Counted from the stretch's first letter, positions 50,394-61,007 are shown. The stretch is 64,000 nucleotides of DNA from Candidatus Zixiibacteriota bacterium (GCA_035380245.1 DAOSXA010000001.1:592069-656068); one strand, 5' to 3'. Made by a program: numbers and translations. Notes: generated from the letters alone by a model not told the origin.

Positions 50394-51914
50394 ATGAGTC
50401 AGAAGATCAAAAAGATACTTATCGCCAATCGCGGTGAAATTGCCATTCGCATCGTTCGCGCCTGCCGTGATCTCAAGATCAAATCGGTAGCGGTTTTCTC
50501 CGACACCGACCGCACCGCTTTCCACGTGCGGCTGGCGGACCAGGCTTACCATATCGGTCCGTCCCCGTCGAGCGAGAGCTATCTCGTACACGATAAAATT
50601 ATCGACGCGGCCAAACGCTCCGGAGCGGATGCGATTCATCCCGGTTATGGTTTCCTTGCCGAGAATGCGGCCTTTGCTCAACGCTGCGAAGACGAGGGGA
50701 TCATTTTCATCGGTCCGAAGCCGGAAACGATCACCCTGCTCGGTGATAAATTGCAGGCTCGCGAGGCGGCCATGAAGGCCGGACTGCCGGTGGTGCCCGG
50801 TGCGACGATCGAACAGGATGATCTCGCTTCGGCCGCGGCCGAGGCGGAAAAGGTAGGCTACCCGATCCTGATCAAAGCCGCAGCGGGCGGCGGCGGCAAA
50901 GGAATGCGGGTGGTCGAAACCCCCGATGAATTCGCCGAGGGACTCCAGCGGGCTTCGAGCGAGGCAAAAAATGCTTTCGGCGACGGTCGGGTGTTTATTG
51001 AGCGTTATCTCAAACGCCCCCGGCATATTGAAATTCAGATCCTGTGCGACCGGCATGGTCATTACCTGCACCTGGGAGAACGTGAGTGCTCAATCCAGCG
51101 ACGTCATCAGAAAGTTATCGAGGAGGCTCCGTCGCCGGTCATGACACCCGAATTGCGGGAGCGGATGGGAGCGGCGGCGGTCAGTATCGCACGCCAGACC
51201 GGCTATATCGGCGCCGGGACCTGTGAGTTCATGGTCAGCCGGGATTTGGAGTTTTTCTTCCTCGAAGTCAACACTCGTCTTCAGGTCGAACATCCCGTCA
51301 CGGAACTGGTAACCGGGCTGGATCTGGTCCGGGAGCAGATAGCAATCGCAGAGGATCGGCCGCTGTCTTTCCGGCAGGAAGATGTGGTCATGAAAGGCCA
51401 CGCTATCGAATGTCGTATCTACGCCGAGGATCCTCAGAACGGTTTCGTTCCGTCCACCGGACGTCTGACGAATTACCGCATCCCGGCCGGACCAGGCGTG
51501 CGAGTCGACAGCGGGGTGGTGACATCCAATGAGATTCCGATTTATTACGATCCGATGATCGCCAAGCTATGCACCTGGGGACAGAATCGCGAAGAGGCTA
51601 TCGACCGCATGAAGCGGGCGCTGCGGGAGTATCGCGTATCCGGCGTTGAGACTACGATTGGATTCCATCAGACGATCATGGACAATGTCAAATTTACCGC
51701 CGGAGATCTTTCGACTTCGTTCCTGGCCGAAGAGTATCCCGACAACGATTACACTCGCATCAACGACTACCTGGCCCGCTCGGCCGCCATCGCCGCAGCG
51801 CTGGATAAATTCAGCCGTGAGCGTAAAATCGCATCGCTGACCGACCAGGAGGCATCGAAGTGGAAAGTCGTTCATCGTAAAGCGCACCTGCGCGGAATGG
51901 GAGGAACCGACTGA
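50394..51914 (+). CDS. Biotin carboxylase subunit of acyl-CoA carboxylase
   Basis: An ATP-grasp enzyme that carboxylates biotin. 506 residues: N-domain (ILIANRGEIAIRIVRACRDL), ATP-grasp with Gly-rich loop KAAAGGGGKGMRVV and active-site VNTRLQVEHPVTELVTG, and a C-domain with GHAIECRIYAEDP. It is longer than AccC (about 450) by a C-terminal helical tail but lacks the biotin carrier domain, which is encoded next with a 1-base overlap. It serves propionyl-CoA carboxylase by context, though it could also serve fatty acid synthesis. Confidence 0.94.
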   Translation: MSQKIKKILIANRGEIAIRIVRACRDLKIKSVAVFSDTDRTAFHVRLADQAYHIGPSPSSESYLVHDKIIDAAKRSGADAIHPGYGFLAENAAFAQRCEDEGIIFIGPKPETITLLGDKLQAREAAMKAGLPVVPGATIEQDDLASAAAEAEKVGYPILIKAAAGGGGKGMRVVETPDEFAEGLQRASSEAKNAFGDGRVFIERYLKRPRHIEIQILCDRHGHYLHLGERECSIQRRHQKVIEEAPSPVMTPELRERMGAAAVSIARQTGYIGAGTCEFMVSRDLEFFFLEVNTRLQVEHPVTELVTGLDLVREQIAIAEDRPLSFRQEDVVMKGHAIECRIYAEDPQNGFVPSTGRLTNYRIPAGPGVRVDSGVVTSNEIPIYYDPMIAKLCTWGQNREEAIDRMKRALREYRVSGVETTIGFHQTIMDNVKFTAGDLSTSFLAEEYPDNDYTRINDYLARSAAIAAALDKFSRERKIASLTDQEASKWKVVHRKAHLRGMGGTD

Positions 51915-52425
51915 TGGCGCATTATCTGGTTACGGTAGACGGCCGCGAGTACGATATCGAGATCGAATATCAGCAACTTCGATATGAAGTCGTAATCAAC
52001 GGTGAACAAGCCATCGTGCAGGCATACGACCTGGATGAAACCCGTCGCCTGCTGTTAATCGACGATTTTTCGCATGAGGTGGATATCCGCTCCAACTGCC
52101 TCGGCAACTCGCGTATGGTTTTCATGCAAGGTCGCGACATCCAGCTCGACGTTGAAGATTTCAGCCTGGCGCAACTGCGTAAAACCGCCGGGATTTCCTC
52201 GGGGCCGGCCATCGAATCGGTACTCAAGGCGCCGATGCCCGGCCTGGTGCTGGAAGTAAAGGTCTCCCCCGGCGACCGGATCAAGAAGGGTCAGCCGCTG
52301 ATAATCATCGAGGCCATGAAAATGGAAAACGTCATCAAAGCTCCGGCCGATGTCGTAATTACGGAAATTCCGGCCAAGGTGGGAGATTCGGTCGAGAAGG
52401 GTGACGCTCTCGTGGAGTTTGAAGT

Positions 52426-52429
<4 letters not shown>
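51914..52429 (+). CDS. Biotin carboxyl carrier protein of acyl-CoA carboxylase
   Basis: 171 residues. The C-terminal biotinyl domain (about 100-171) carries EAMKMEN with Lys136 as the biotin site, and the PMPGLVLEVKVSPGDRIKKG strand pattern. The N-terminal ~90 residues (VDGREYDIEIEYQQLRYEVV) look like a beta-rich BT-type domain that mediates subunit contact in propionyl-CoA carboxylase alpha chains. Thus the usual one-chain alpha subunit is split here into two genes. Its stop overlaps the next gene's start by 4 bases. Confidence 0.93.
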
Positions 52430-53986
<1,557 letters not shown>

Positions 53987-54000
<14 letters not shown>

Positions 54001-54538
54001 TGCGATAATCATCATAGCAGCGCTGCTCATGGGCGGTTGCGGTAAGGATCAAACCTCCGTAGAAACGAGCCAACCGATCGTTTCGGAAACGCAAGCATCG
54101 CGTCCGGTGCCGTATGTCCGCCTGCCGGAAGGAGAACATCCCCAGGACTGGGAAGATATCCGGGTTGCGCTCGAAGACGCCCTGGTGCGTATGGCTTACG
54201 ACGACAAGACCGGTCTCTGGGAAAACGAATTCCCCTATCTGCACGAGCGTGAAACGATCGACAAGTATCTCAAGCGCGGCGAAATAACCTGGGCCAATGT
54301 CGATTCGCTGATCGGTGTCGAGATTCTGTCGATCACGATCAGCGCCGACACCGCCTCGTTACTTACCGACTTTGTACTCCTGTCACCCGACGGCTCGAGC
54401 CAGAAGTCCCCCATGCCTATGGAGATGTTCAAGTACAACGGCGGCTGGCGCAAGCCGTATGTTTCTGATCTGCTTCACCAACGCGAATACGATGAATGGG
54501 TCCGCCAATCCATCAAGGATTCACAGGAAGACTGGTAG
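53987..54538 (+). CDS. Predicted lipoprotein inside the propionate operon (hypothetical)
   Basis: 183 residues from GTG 53987, which starts a type II signal peptide (VRTFSAIIIIAALLMGGC) with lipobox MGGC. It overlaps the mutase stop by 14 bases. The mature part is acidic, includes DWEDIRVALEDALVRMAYDD and a C-terminal alpha/beta region, and matches no family I know. Its place between mutase and epimerase genes is odd for an exported protein and may reflect translational coupling only. Confidence 0.65.
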
Positions 54539-54541
54539 GAC

Positions 54542-54949
54542 GTGCTTTCCCATATAGGTATCGCCGTGCGGCGTCTTTCGGAGGCTGATCCGCAATATCG
54601 TCTGATCCTCGGCTGTGACGCCTCCCATGTCGTTGAAGTGCCGGACCAGAAAGTGCGGGTGGCAATGTACGAGCCGGGCGGCAAGGGTACCCGGATCGAG
54701 CTGCTGGAACCTACTTCTCCCGACAGTCCGATCGCGAAGTTCATCGAAAAACGCGGTGAGGGATTACATCATATTTGTATTTACGTCGATGATATCGAAA
54801 ACCGGCTGGCTGAGCTCAAAGCCTCCGGAGCGCGTCTGATCGATGAAACACCGCGAATCGGCGCTGAGGGAGGGAAAATTGCGTTTGTCCATCCCGCCTC
54901 AGCCGGCGGCGTATTGATCGAGTTGGAAGAGAAATCCAAATCTAAATGA
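54542..54949 (+). CDS. mce: Methylmalonyl-CoA epimerase
   Basis: It interconverts (S)- and (R)-methylmalonyl-CoA, linking the carboxylase to the mutase. 135 residues of the VOC fold from GTG 54542. The metal ligands expected in the family are seen: His4 in LSHIGIAV, Glu/Gln in RIELLEP (about 51-57), His76 in GEGLHHICIYV and Glu in GGVLIELEE. The length is typical. It is the last gene of the plus-strand operon and overlaps the convergent gene by 8 bases. Confidence 0.92.
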   Translation: MLSHIGIAVRRLSEADPQYRLILGCDASHVVEVPDQKVRVAMYEPGGKGTRIELLEPTSPDSPIAKFIEKRGEGLHHICIYVDDIENRLAELKASGARLIDETPRIGAEGGKIAFVHPASAGGVLIELEEKSKSK

Positions 54950-55697
54950 CAGGAGCGCCGGTTCGGCTCCGCCCGCAACGGCGACAGGTCTTGTTGTCGA
55001 TGTGATTCAACCGACCGCATTCACAGCGCCAGATATTTTCCTGATTCGAAAACTCCACTTTTTGTTGGTCTCGTTTTCTGAGCCATAAAAGCATCAACAG
55101 GACAACGAACAACGCCACGAAATGCCAGTTGCTGAACCTTATCGGTGATGAAAATACATCGTTCATAACCGGTCCCCGATAAGCCAGACCGTCCTGCATG
55201 ACCCTGAAACTCTCCCCGATGTCGGAGGCTACCGTGATCGGTCTTCGTCCCCAAAGGGTATACATGAGTTGGTCGCCGTCGGGGCAACGGTACAGCGTAC
55301 CCTGAAGCCGGTGCCAGAGGCTGAGTGAAATTATCGTATCGGTCGTCACGAATTCGAGCACGAACCAGGCACGCCCTCCCTCGCTGTAACCGTGGTTGGT
55401 CAGCAATTCCGCCTGAGGCAGTTGCATGATAACACTCTCGATGATCGAATCGACCGAAAGTCGAAAATCCTCGCGACTGGTTACGGCCAGATCCTCGGCG
55501 ATCAGTGACTTGAAGATGAGCATCTCGGAGCTGCTGTCGGGGCTGGTCAGTCGATAAGGATAACCGACACCGGCGGAGTCGACCGTCCAACCGGTCGGCA
55601 GCGGCAGGCGCAATTCATCGGCCAGTTCCAGGATCTGGTTTCCCTGAACCGGGGCGCAGATCAGCATGGTAATCGCGATAAATAACAACATCCTCAT
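54942..55697 (-). CDS. Exported single-span membrane protein with cytoplasmic zinc ribbon (hypothetical)
   Basis: 251 residues. Signal peptide (1-19), an exported domain of about 170 residues (LRLPLPTGWTVDSAGVGYPY) and a membrane helix (about 193-208, HFVALFVVLLMLLWL). A short C-terminal part carries a zinc ribbon of the RanBP2 or double-zinc type (CECG and CRRCG, four Cys). The topology places the ribbon in the cytoplasm. The family is not recognised. It ends inside the convergent epimerase gene, an unusually tight junction. Confidence 0.65.
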   Translation of the reverse strand: MRMLLFIAITMLICAPVQGNQILELADELRLPLPTGWTVDSAGVGYPYRLTSPDSSSEMLIFKSLIAEDLAVTSREDFRLSVDSIIESVIMQLPQAELLTNHGYSEGGRAWFVLEFVTTDTIISLSLWHRLQGTLYRCPDGDQLMYTLWGRRPITVASDIGESFRVMQDGLAYRGPVMNDVFSSPIRFSNWHFVALFVVLLMLLWLRKRDQQKVEFSNQENIWRCECGRLNHIDNKTCRRCGRSRTGAPVI

Positions 55698-56017
55698 ATC
55701 GGTGTTATCGGCCGGAGGACGTTAGTTCTCAATCGAAGTGAGTGGTTTGATACCAATCGAGGGGGAACGCTTTGGATGGTACTCCCCGGGGTGACGTTGT
55801 TCGAGACATCGTTAAGGGCCGTCATCAAGGGGCAGACGAGACGTCTGCCGCCCACCAACACGGTTGGGTTCTTCGCGGGTTATTTTGCGAAATTCAGAAA
55901 GAACAGATTCCGCGGTTGCAGAGGGCAAAACATAAGCAAGATCGCAGGTTCCAAGGAACCTGCGCTACATGACCAGATGCAAAGCGCTGTCGGGCAGAAA
56001 CGCCCGAGGGCGCGGGT
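55698..56017. other. Intergenic gap with repeat R5
   Basis: About 320 bases. Only the R5 palindrome (55940-55963) is recognisable; no gene is supported. Confidence 0.5.
55940..55963. repeat. Dispersed repeat R5, copy 2
   Basis: GATCGCAGGTTCCAAGGAAC followed by CTGC, matching 19391-19414 except at the centre. Confidence 0.75.
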
Positions 56018-56341
56018 CTATTTGCTGAAATTCGCCTTGAGGCAGGTGCGGATGCGGTTGACTCGATCCCGCAGGAATTCGTTGCGGGTCACCTTCGGAG
56101 CATAGACAAAGCTGCGGCTTCGTTTCTTGCGCTCCAGCAAACCCTTGCGGGTCAGGCGCACCAGGACGGTCATAACGGTGGTATAAGCCGGACTCGGTTT
56201 CTCGGGCCAAACCGCCAGTGCTTGTTTAACCGTCAATTCACCGCGTTCGAAGGCCAGCTCCATGAGGCGGGCTTCTATCCGCCCCAGAAATACCTCCAAT
56301 CCGCGGCCGTCGGGATCGAAATAAAAGCTCGGTCTACTCAT
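56018..56341 (-). CDS. BlaI/MecI-family transcriptional repressor
   Basis: 107 residues. The N-terminal winged helix resembles BlaI: LGRIEARLMELAFERGELTV, AVWPEKPSPAYTTVMTVLVR (recognition helix) and LTRKGLLERKKRSRSFVYAP (wing). A C-terminal helical dimerisation segment follows, shorter than the usual 120-130 residues. BlaI proteins normally work with a BlaR1 sensor protease; none is adjacent. It overlaps the small membrane protein gene upstream by 8 bases, so its target may be that gene or elsewhere. Confidence 0.85.
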   Translation of the reverse strand: MSRPSFYFDPDGRGLEVFLGRIEARLMELAFERGELTVKQALAVWPEKPSPAYTTVMTVLVRLTRKGLLERKKRSRSFVYAPKVTRNEFLRDRVNRIRTCLKANFSK

Positions 56342-56519
56342 CCGATTTAATAACGGTCTTCTTGTTCTTGAAAACCATGGAGATACCCAGCGCGATTATC
56401 GCCAGCGGCCAGAAATAGTCCCACATATCCCCTCGGATGATGTTGAACTGATCCAGCAGCATAAGGATCCCCAACAAAACCAGTAACAAACCCCAGAACA
56501 TAGCGCTTCTCCTATTCAT
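56334..56519 (-). CDS. Small two-span membrane protein (LiaF/DUF5668-like)
   Basis: 61 residues with two hydrophobic helices (about 7-25 and 35-50) separated by DQFNIIRGDMWDYFWPL. The pattern GLLLVLLGILMLLDQ... WPLAIIALGISMVF is typical of the N-terminal domain of LiaF-like envelope-stress proteins. It ends in a lysine-rich tail and overlaps the BlaI-like gene by 8 bases. Confidence 0.75.
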   Translation of the reverse strand: MNRRSAMFWGLLLVLLGILMLLDQFNIIRGDMWDYFWPLAIIALGISMVFKNKKTVIKSDE

Positions 56520-56536
56520 CTTATCCTATACGGCGT

Positions 56537-57016
56537 TTAACCGCCGATAGTTTTGATCTCTTTCAGACGCCGGACAACAACCACGGCCACCAGTTCGAGC
56601 ATTCGGCGATGCTCTTCGGTGAAAAAATCGGACTGATCGGAGTCAATATCAATCTCACCGAGACAAAGGTCGCCATCCATCAACGGTACGACGATTTCCG
56701 AGCGAGTCCCGAGCGAACAGGCCAGGAAACGGGAATCAGCCCCGGTGTCGTTGACAATGATACTTTTTTTCTGAGAGGCCGCCGCGCCGCAAAGACCCCG
56801 GTTGAATCCGATTCGAGTATGTTGTGTTACCGGTCCAATGTACGGCCCGACCTCGAGATGATCGCCGCGCACCATATAGAATCCGGTCCAGTCGAAATCC
56901 TCGGAAAAGGCGTCGATTACCTCAACCGCGCGACGCAGGATCGATTCCTCGTCGTTTTGATCGGCGACGGCGTCAGCGACAGCGGTCGCCAGGCCATGAA
57001 GGTTGCTGTCGTTCAA
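56537..57016 (-). CDS. GAF-domain protein, free methionine-(R)-sulfoxide reductase-like
   Basis: 159 residues from TTG 57016, which overlaps the upstream stop by 4 bases and has GGGAGG in front. A single GAF domain carries the fRMsr pattern: FDWTGFYMVR, VGPYIGPVTQHTRIGFNRGL, CGAAA and ACSLGTRSEIVVPL. Of the three Cys of characterised enzymes (84, 94 and 118 in E. coli), the second (Cys76) and the catalytic third (Cys100) are kept, while the first is His66. Reduction of free Met-R-sulfoxide remains possible with one resolving Cys. A sensory GAF role is the alternative. Confidence 0.75.
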   Translation of the reverse strand: MNDSNLHGLATAVADAVADQNDEESILRRAVEVIDAFSEDFDWTGFYMVRGDHLEVGPYIGPVTQHTRIGFNRGLCGAAASQKKSIIVNDTGADSRFLACSLGTRSEIVVPLMDGDLCLGEIDIDSDQSDFFTEEHRRMLELVAVVVVRRLKEIKTIGG

Positions 57017-58011
57017 ATCGCCTCCCTGACGGCACGAAGGTTCTCCATCGGTGTCGCCGGCAGTACGGCACAACCGGGACCGATGATGAGACGGCTGGGA
57101 TCATGAGCCGCCATAATTGACCGGATTTTTGCAGCGGCTTCATCGGGACGGGCACACAACAACCAGCCGGTATAATCACCGCCGCCGACAATCGCCTTGC
57201 CCTTGAGCAAGTCGTAGGCTCGATCCAGCGGGAGATTGGTCGGGTGATCGGCGTCCCAGTTGTACATCCGGCTGTGGTAGTCGATTTCAGCGAGTTCTTT
57301 AAGATAATTCTCGGGATCACAGACATGGAGCAGGTTGATAGCGTCCTCACCGGCCGCCTCGATCACCCTGAGGTCGAACGGAGTCCCGAAACGCCGGTAC
57401 TCCTCCCAGGTAATCATGGTCCGTGAAGCCCAATGAGTGGTGGCAAAGAAAAGACCGTCGGCTCCGGCATTACGCAACTCTTCGGCAAAACGCACGAAGG
57501 TGACCGTGATCGCCTCCAGGGCGGATTCGATCAACTCCGGCTCCTGCCGCAAGTGCTCGATCAAGTCGTTGCGATTTTCAAGAAGTCTCCCCGCTACCGA
57601 CAAAGGTGAAAAAACCGTCATTAATAGAGGCAGTTCCGGACCAACCGCGCGACGGATCAAAGAAACAGCGTACAGGTGTTCCGCCAGGGCCGGGCTGTCC
57701 AGCGGTTGCGGTTTTATTTTTTCCCAGTCCTCGATGCCTCGGATAGGGAAATTACTCTTCTTGTGTTTTTCGAAGGAATCATAAGAGAAGTGCAGTTTCA
57801 GTCCCCACGGCTCGGAATGGTAATCGGCCCGAGGATTAATCTTCATGAAATCCCAATCGAATTTTTTCTGAAATGCCACCATAGCCTCCATGAGTCCCGA
57901 GGCATGGTGTTCCATATCAAAGAAGTGGCGCCAGAAAGAAACCGCGAACCGGTCCGGCTTTTCCCCTGCCAGGACGGTCATCAGACGATCACGATGGTTC
58001 AATTTCTCCAT
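57013..58011 (-). CDS. Uroporphyrinogen decarboxylase-family protein (methyltransferase-like)
   Basis: 332 residues with the UroD/MtaA TIM-barrel fold. It is not canonical HemE: the N-terminal RPP-type motif is absent. The metal-site pattern of corrinoid methyltransferases is suggested by LLHVCDPENY (His-x-Cys) and GPGCAVLPATPMENL. Such enzymes move methyl groups between corrinoid proteins and thiols, or act on unknown substrates. It is translationally coupled (TTGA overlap) to the GAF protein. The substrate is unknown. Confidence 0.8.
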   Translation of the reverse strand: MEKLNHRDRLMTVLAGEKPDRFAVSFWRHFFDMEHHASGLMEAMVAFQKKFDWDFMKINPRADYHSEPWGLKLHFSYDSFEKHKKSNFPIRGIEDWEKIKPQPLDSPALAEHLYAVSLIRRAVGPELPLLMTVFSPLSVAGRLLENRNDLIEHLRQEPELIESALEAITVTFVRFAEELRNAGADGLFFATTHWASRTMITWEEYRRFGTPFDLRVIEAAGEDAINLLHVCDPENYLKELAEIDYHSRMYNWDADHPTNLPLDRAYDLLKGKAIVGGGDYTGWLLCARPDEAAAKIRSIMAAHDPSRLIIGPGCAVLPATPMENLRAVREAI

Positions 58012-58257
58012 TATAGTCCTTTGATTTCGCTTATAGACAGCCTCGTTGATCGAAACGCCTGTGCCCTTTTTCGGTTCCCGTTCATGAAGTTACGTCGATC
58101 CGGTCGACTTGCCTCAATATAAGCGACCTCAATCGAGGTGGTCAATGCCTGTTTATTTCATGAGCAATCGCTCCGCTCGTTATGGAGCCAAAAGGGTTTG
58201 TGCCGAATAAGATATCAGGATAGTCCGAAGGTAAATACCTGCCTGTAAGGGAGTTGT

Positions 58258-59658
58258 ATGCCACCCAGGATACTCGTGATCGACGATGAAGAGTCGATGT
58301 GCAATTTCATGGAAATCATGCTGGCCAAGGAAGGCTATAAAGTAGAAACGACCGATTCCCCGATGCGAGGCGTTGACCTGCTGCGTGAACGAAACTTCGA
58401 CCTGGTCATCGCCGACCTCAACATGCCGGAAATGTCCGGGATCGATGTTCTTCGCGAAGTGAAATCGTTCAAAGGGGATCAGGAACTGGTGGTCATGACC
58501 GCTTATGCCTCGGTTGACAGCGCTATCGAAGCGATGAAACAGGGAGCTGCGGATTATATCACCAAGCCGTTCAAAGTCGATGAGATCAAACTCGTCATCG
58601 AGAAGATCATCAATCGCCGTGCTCTTATAAAGGAGAATCAGGATCTCAAGCGACAGCTTCAGGGCGATAATGCTTTCGACAGCTTCATCGGCACCAGCGA
58701 TCCGATCGTTCGCCTGAAGAAACTGGCTCGGCGTGTGGCCTCATCCGATTCCACTATTCTTATTCGGGGAGAGTCCGGCACCGGTAAGGATCTGATGGCC
58801 AAGGCGATTCATCATCATTCGCCGCGTTGCGGCGGACCGTTCGTGACGATCAACTGCGGCGCTCTGCCGGAGAGTCTTTTGGAATCGGAGTTGTTCGGTC
58901 ATAAAAAAGGATCATTCACCGGAGCGATCAAGGACAAGGAAGGTCTCTTGCAGGCCGCCAACTGCGGGACGTTTTTCCTGGACGAAGTCGGTACAACTTC
59001 ACCGGCTATTCAGATTAAACTGCTGCGGGTGCTCGAAGAAAAGAAAGTGACGCCGGTCGGCAGCACCAAGCCGATTGATGTCGATGTCCGTCTGATCGCC
59101 GCAACGAATGCCGATCTCGAAGAGGATGTCAAGCTGGGGCGTTTCCGCGAGGATTTGTTCTATCGGTTGAACGTAATTCCGCTGTTTATTCCGCCGCTTC
59201 GCGAACGAACCAGCGATATTCTCCTGTTGAGTGAGCATTTCGTTCGTCGTTACTGTGAGAAGGCTCAGGGACCGATCAAGGCTATCTCCGAGGAAGCGGC
59301 CCAGTTGCTGCAGAATTACGGTTGGCCGGGAAATGTCCGCGAGCTGGAAAATACGATCGAGCGGGCGGTTTTGCTCAACCGGAGTGAGTCAATCGAGCCC
59401 ACGGATCTGCCCGACAAACTTCGCGAACAAACTCCGATCGGAATCGTGTCCGAGGCGGAACCGGCCACACCTACCCTGGAATCGATAGAAAAAGCATATA
59501 TACATTATGTAATGAGTCAGACCGACGGTAAGAAAACCAAGGCGGCCAAGATCCTCGGGATCGACGCCTCAACATTGTATCGGAAACTCGATCGCTACGG
59601 ACTTAAAGAAACTCGTTCGGGAAAGAACGATATGTCCGACAAGGATAAGTCTGACTAA
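58258..59658 (+). CDS. NtrC-family sigma-54-dependent response regulator (PilR-like)
   Basis: 466 residues. The receiver (1-120) has the phospho-acceptor Asp53 in IADLNMPEMSG and the acidic pair in VIDDEES. The AAA+ domain has Walker A GESGTGKD (171-178), the sigma-54 contact loop GSFTGA (218-223) and FLDEVGTTSP. A Fis-type HTH (about 420-460, KAAKILGIDASTLYRKLDRY) closes it. It activates sigma-54 promoters; three such promoters stand before the three pilin genes directly downstream, which makes it PilR by context. No sensor kinase gene is adjacent. Confidence 0.94.
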   Translation: MPPRILVIDDEESMCNFMEIMLAKEGYKVETTDSPMRGVDLLRERNFDLVIADLNMPEMSGIDVLREVKSFKGDQELVVMTAYASVDSAIEAMKQGAADYITKPFKVDEIKLVIEKIINRRALIKENQDLKRQLQGDNAFDSFIGTSDPIVRLKKLARRVASSDSTILIRGESGTGKDLMAKAIHHHSPRCGGPFVTINCGALPESLLESELFGHKKGSFTGAIKDKEGLLQAANCGTFFLDEVGTTSPAIQIKLLRVLEEKKVTPVGSTKPIDVDVRLIAATNADLEEDVKLGRFREDLFYRLNVIPLFIPPLRERTSDILLLSEHFVRRYCEKAQGPIKAISEEAAQLLQNYGWPGNVRELENTIERAVLLNRSESIEPTDLPDKLREQTPIGIVSEAEPATPTLESIEKAYIHYVMSQTDGKKTKAAKILGIDASTLYRKLDRYGLKETRSGKNDMSDKDKSD

Positions 59659-59697
59659 TCCGTGAACGGGGTGTTGTGGACAGCTTGCACAACAAAA

Positions 59698-59713
59698 CGG
59701 AACACGGTTTGCA
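59698..59713 (+). promoter_or_regulatory. Sigma-54 promoter of pilin 1
   Basis: CGGAACACGGTTTGCA: GG at 59699-59700, ten bases, GC at 59711-59712. Only the -12 box (TTGCA) is perfect. The predicted start near 59723 supports ATG 59761 over ATG 59728 for pilin 1. Confidence 0.6.
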
Positions 59714-59760
59714 GAGAATTGGGGAAGATGAGAAAAAAAGTGGAGAGAATCGAGGATACA

Positions 59761-60210
59761 ATGGTTAGCAGAGAGACACGTCAGCAGGGATTTACTTTGA
59801 TAGAATTGATGATCGTTGTGGTGATCATCGGTATCCTGGCCGCCCTGGCCGTACCGCGTTTTATGGCGGCTTCAGTTAAAACCAAACAGTCGGAATGCAA
59901 GGCGATCCTGAAACAGGTTTATGTGAACGAACGGACGTATATGCAACAGTCGCCTACTTCCGAGTACTTCTATCAAGCGCTTCCGGCCAGCCCCGAAAAT
60001 TCCGAAAGGTTCGCTCCTATCTGGATAGAAATCATGGCTCCGGCTCGCTATGCCTACACCATTGAAGACGATGGTGAAGGCGGTTTCCTGGCTATCGGCA
60101 CCGGTAATATCGACGACGACGACTTCATGGACATCTGGTCAATCGACGATAACGGCGTTTTACACAATGATCAGGACGATGTAAACGACGTCGTTACGGC
60201 ACGACCTTGA
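59761..60210 (+). CDS. Type IV pilin-like protein 1
   Basis: 149 residues from ATG 59761 (GAGGAT upstream; earlier in-frame starts lie at or before the predicted transcription start). The prepilin leader is 10 residues, with cleavage at RQQG|FTLIELM and Glu5 in place. The N-terminal helix is MIVVVIIGILAALAVPRFMA. The globular part is acidic and ends DDVNDVVTARP, with Asp-rich segments (DDDDFMDIWSIDDNG) that may bind calcium. It differs from pilins 2 and 3 in the head domain. It is probably a second or minor pilin. Confidence 0.88.
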   Translation: MVSRETRQQGFTLIELMIVVVIIGILAALAVPRFMAASVKTKQSECKAILKQVYVNERTYMQQSPTSEYFYQALPASPENSERFAPIWIEIMAPARYAYTIEDDGEGGFLAIGTGNIDDDDFMDIWSIDDNGVLHNDQDDVNDVVTARP

Positions 60211-60230
60211 GGTATTCTACGAAAGATTAT

Positions 60231-60258
60231 AACGGCGTCCCCTGGGACGCCGTTTTTG
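60231..60258 (+). terminator. Terminator of pilin 1
   Basis: The stem AACGGCGTCCC / GGGACGCCGTT with a 2-base loop is followed by TTTTG. Confidence 0.9.
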
Positions 60259-60302
60259 TTTTCCACGATCTTTTCTCAAAGCCACCCACATCGCTAAAAC
60301 CG

Positions 60303-60334
60303 TTGCATTTCGCAAGGATTCTCGCAAATTGCAT
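60303..60334. promoter_or_regulatory. Upstream activator site of pilin 2 (inverted repeat)
   Basis: TTGCATTTCGC, ten bases, GCAAATTGCAT. It lies 121 bases upstream of the -24 GG. The same inverted repeat with the same 10-base gap occurs before pilin 3 (61082-61115), the expected place and form of an NtrC-family enhancer. Confidence 0.65.
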
Positions 60335-60454
60335 GACTTCGGACGATCGCCGTTTACCAGTGTGTTGTTGTCGATCTTACCAGTTTCTCTCCTACTCAAT
60401 GTCGCCCAACGAGCTATTTGATTGAGCATTAACCTGTTTTCTGCGGATATCGAT

Positions 60455-60470
60455 TGGTATGCGCTTTGCC
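60455..60470 (+). promoter_or_regulatory. Sigma-54 promoter of pilin 2
   Basis: TGGTATGCGCTTTGCC: GG at 60456-60457, ten bases, GC at 60468-60469. The start would be near 60480, giving a leader of about 60 bases. Confidence 0.75.
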
Positions 60471-60538
60471 GATTTCAGGACAGTAACAATAACGTCCTAA
60501 ATTATTTTTTTATGGAAGTGTCCTGACTGGAGGAACGG

Positions 60539-60982
60539 ATGTTCTCAAAGATTCACAACCGCAAGGGTTTTACATTGATCGAGCTGATGATCGTTGTCGT
60601 GATCATCGGTATTTTAGCCTCTCTGGCCATTCCGCGGTTTATGCAGGCAACGACCAAGGCTAAGCAGTCCGAAGCTAAGGGTCTCCTGAAGCAGATTTAT
60701 ACCATGGAGCGTACTGAGCGCCAGGCCAACGGTGAGTATCTGGCTTGTGCCGCTGATGATGCCGACGACTTCCGCGCTCTCGGGATCGAGTTGCCGGAAG
60801 GTCATAAGTACTCTTATGTCGTAACCTGCGCCGATCCGGAACAGGATTTTGCGGCTGAGGCTACCTGGGATATCGATGGCGACGGTAACACCGATACCTG
60901 GCAGATGACTGAGACCGGTGAACTCTGGTGCGCCTACGATGACGTCACCGACACCGACAACGGCGACTACGTCCGTCCGTAA
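60539..60982 (+). CDS. pilA: Type IV major pilin (PilA-like), copy 2
   Basis: 147 residues. The leader is MFSKIHNRKG, cleaved before FTLIELM, with Glu5 and the helix MIVVVIIGILASLAIPRFMQ. The head has two Cys near the ends (LACAADDAD and WCAYDDVTDTDNG) and the D-rich DIDGDGNTDTW, likely a calcium site. GGAGG precedes ATG. It differs from copy 3 by only six residues, all in the first 50; the remaining 98 residues are identical. It is likely the structural pilus subunit, retracted by PilT. Confidence 0.92.
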   Translation: MFSKIHNRKGFTLIELMIVVVIIGILASLAIPRFMQATTKAKQSEAKGLLKQIYTMERTERQANGEYLACAADDADDFRALGIELPEGHKYSYVVTCADPEQDFAAEATWDIDGDGNTDTWQMTETGELWCAYDDVTDTDNGDYVRP

Positions 60983-61007
60983 TGTAGCAGCCGTACAAGT
61001 CTCCCAA

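Noticed and set aside
57013..58011. HemE, the heme-pathway uroporphyrinogen decarboxylase.
   Set aside because: The HemE N-terminal motifs are missing and the metal-site pattern is that of UroD-like methyltransferases; no other heme genes are nearby.
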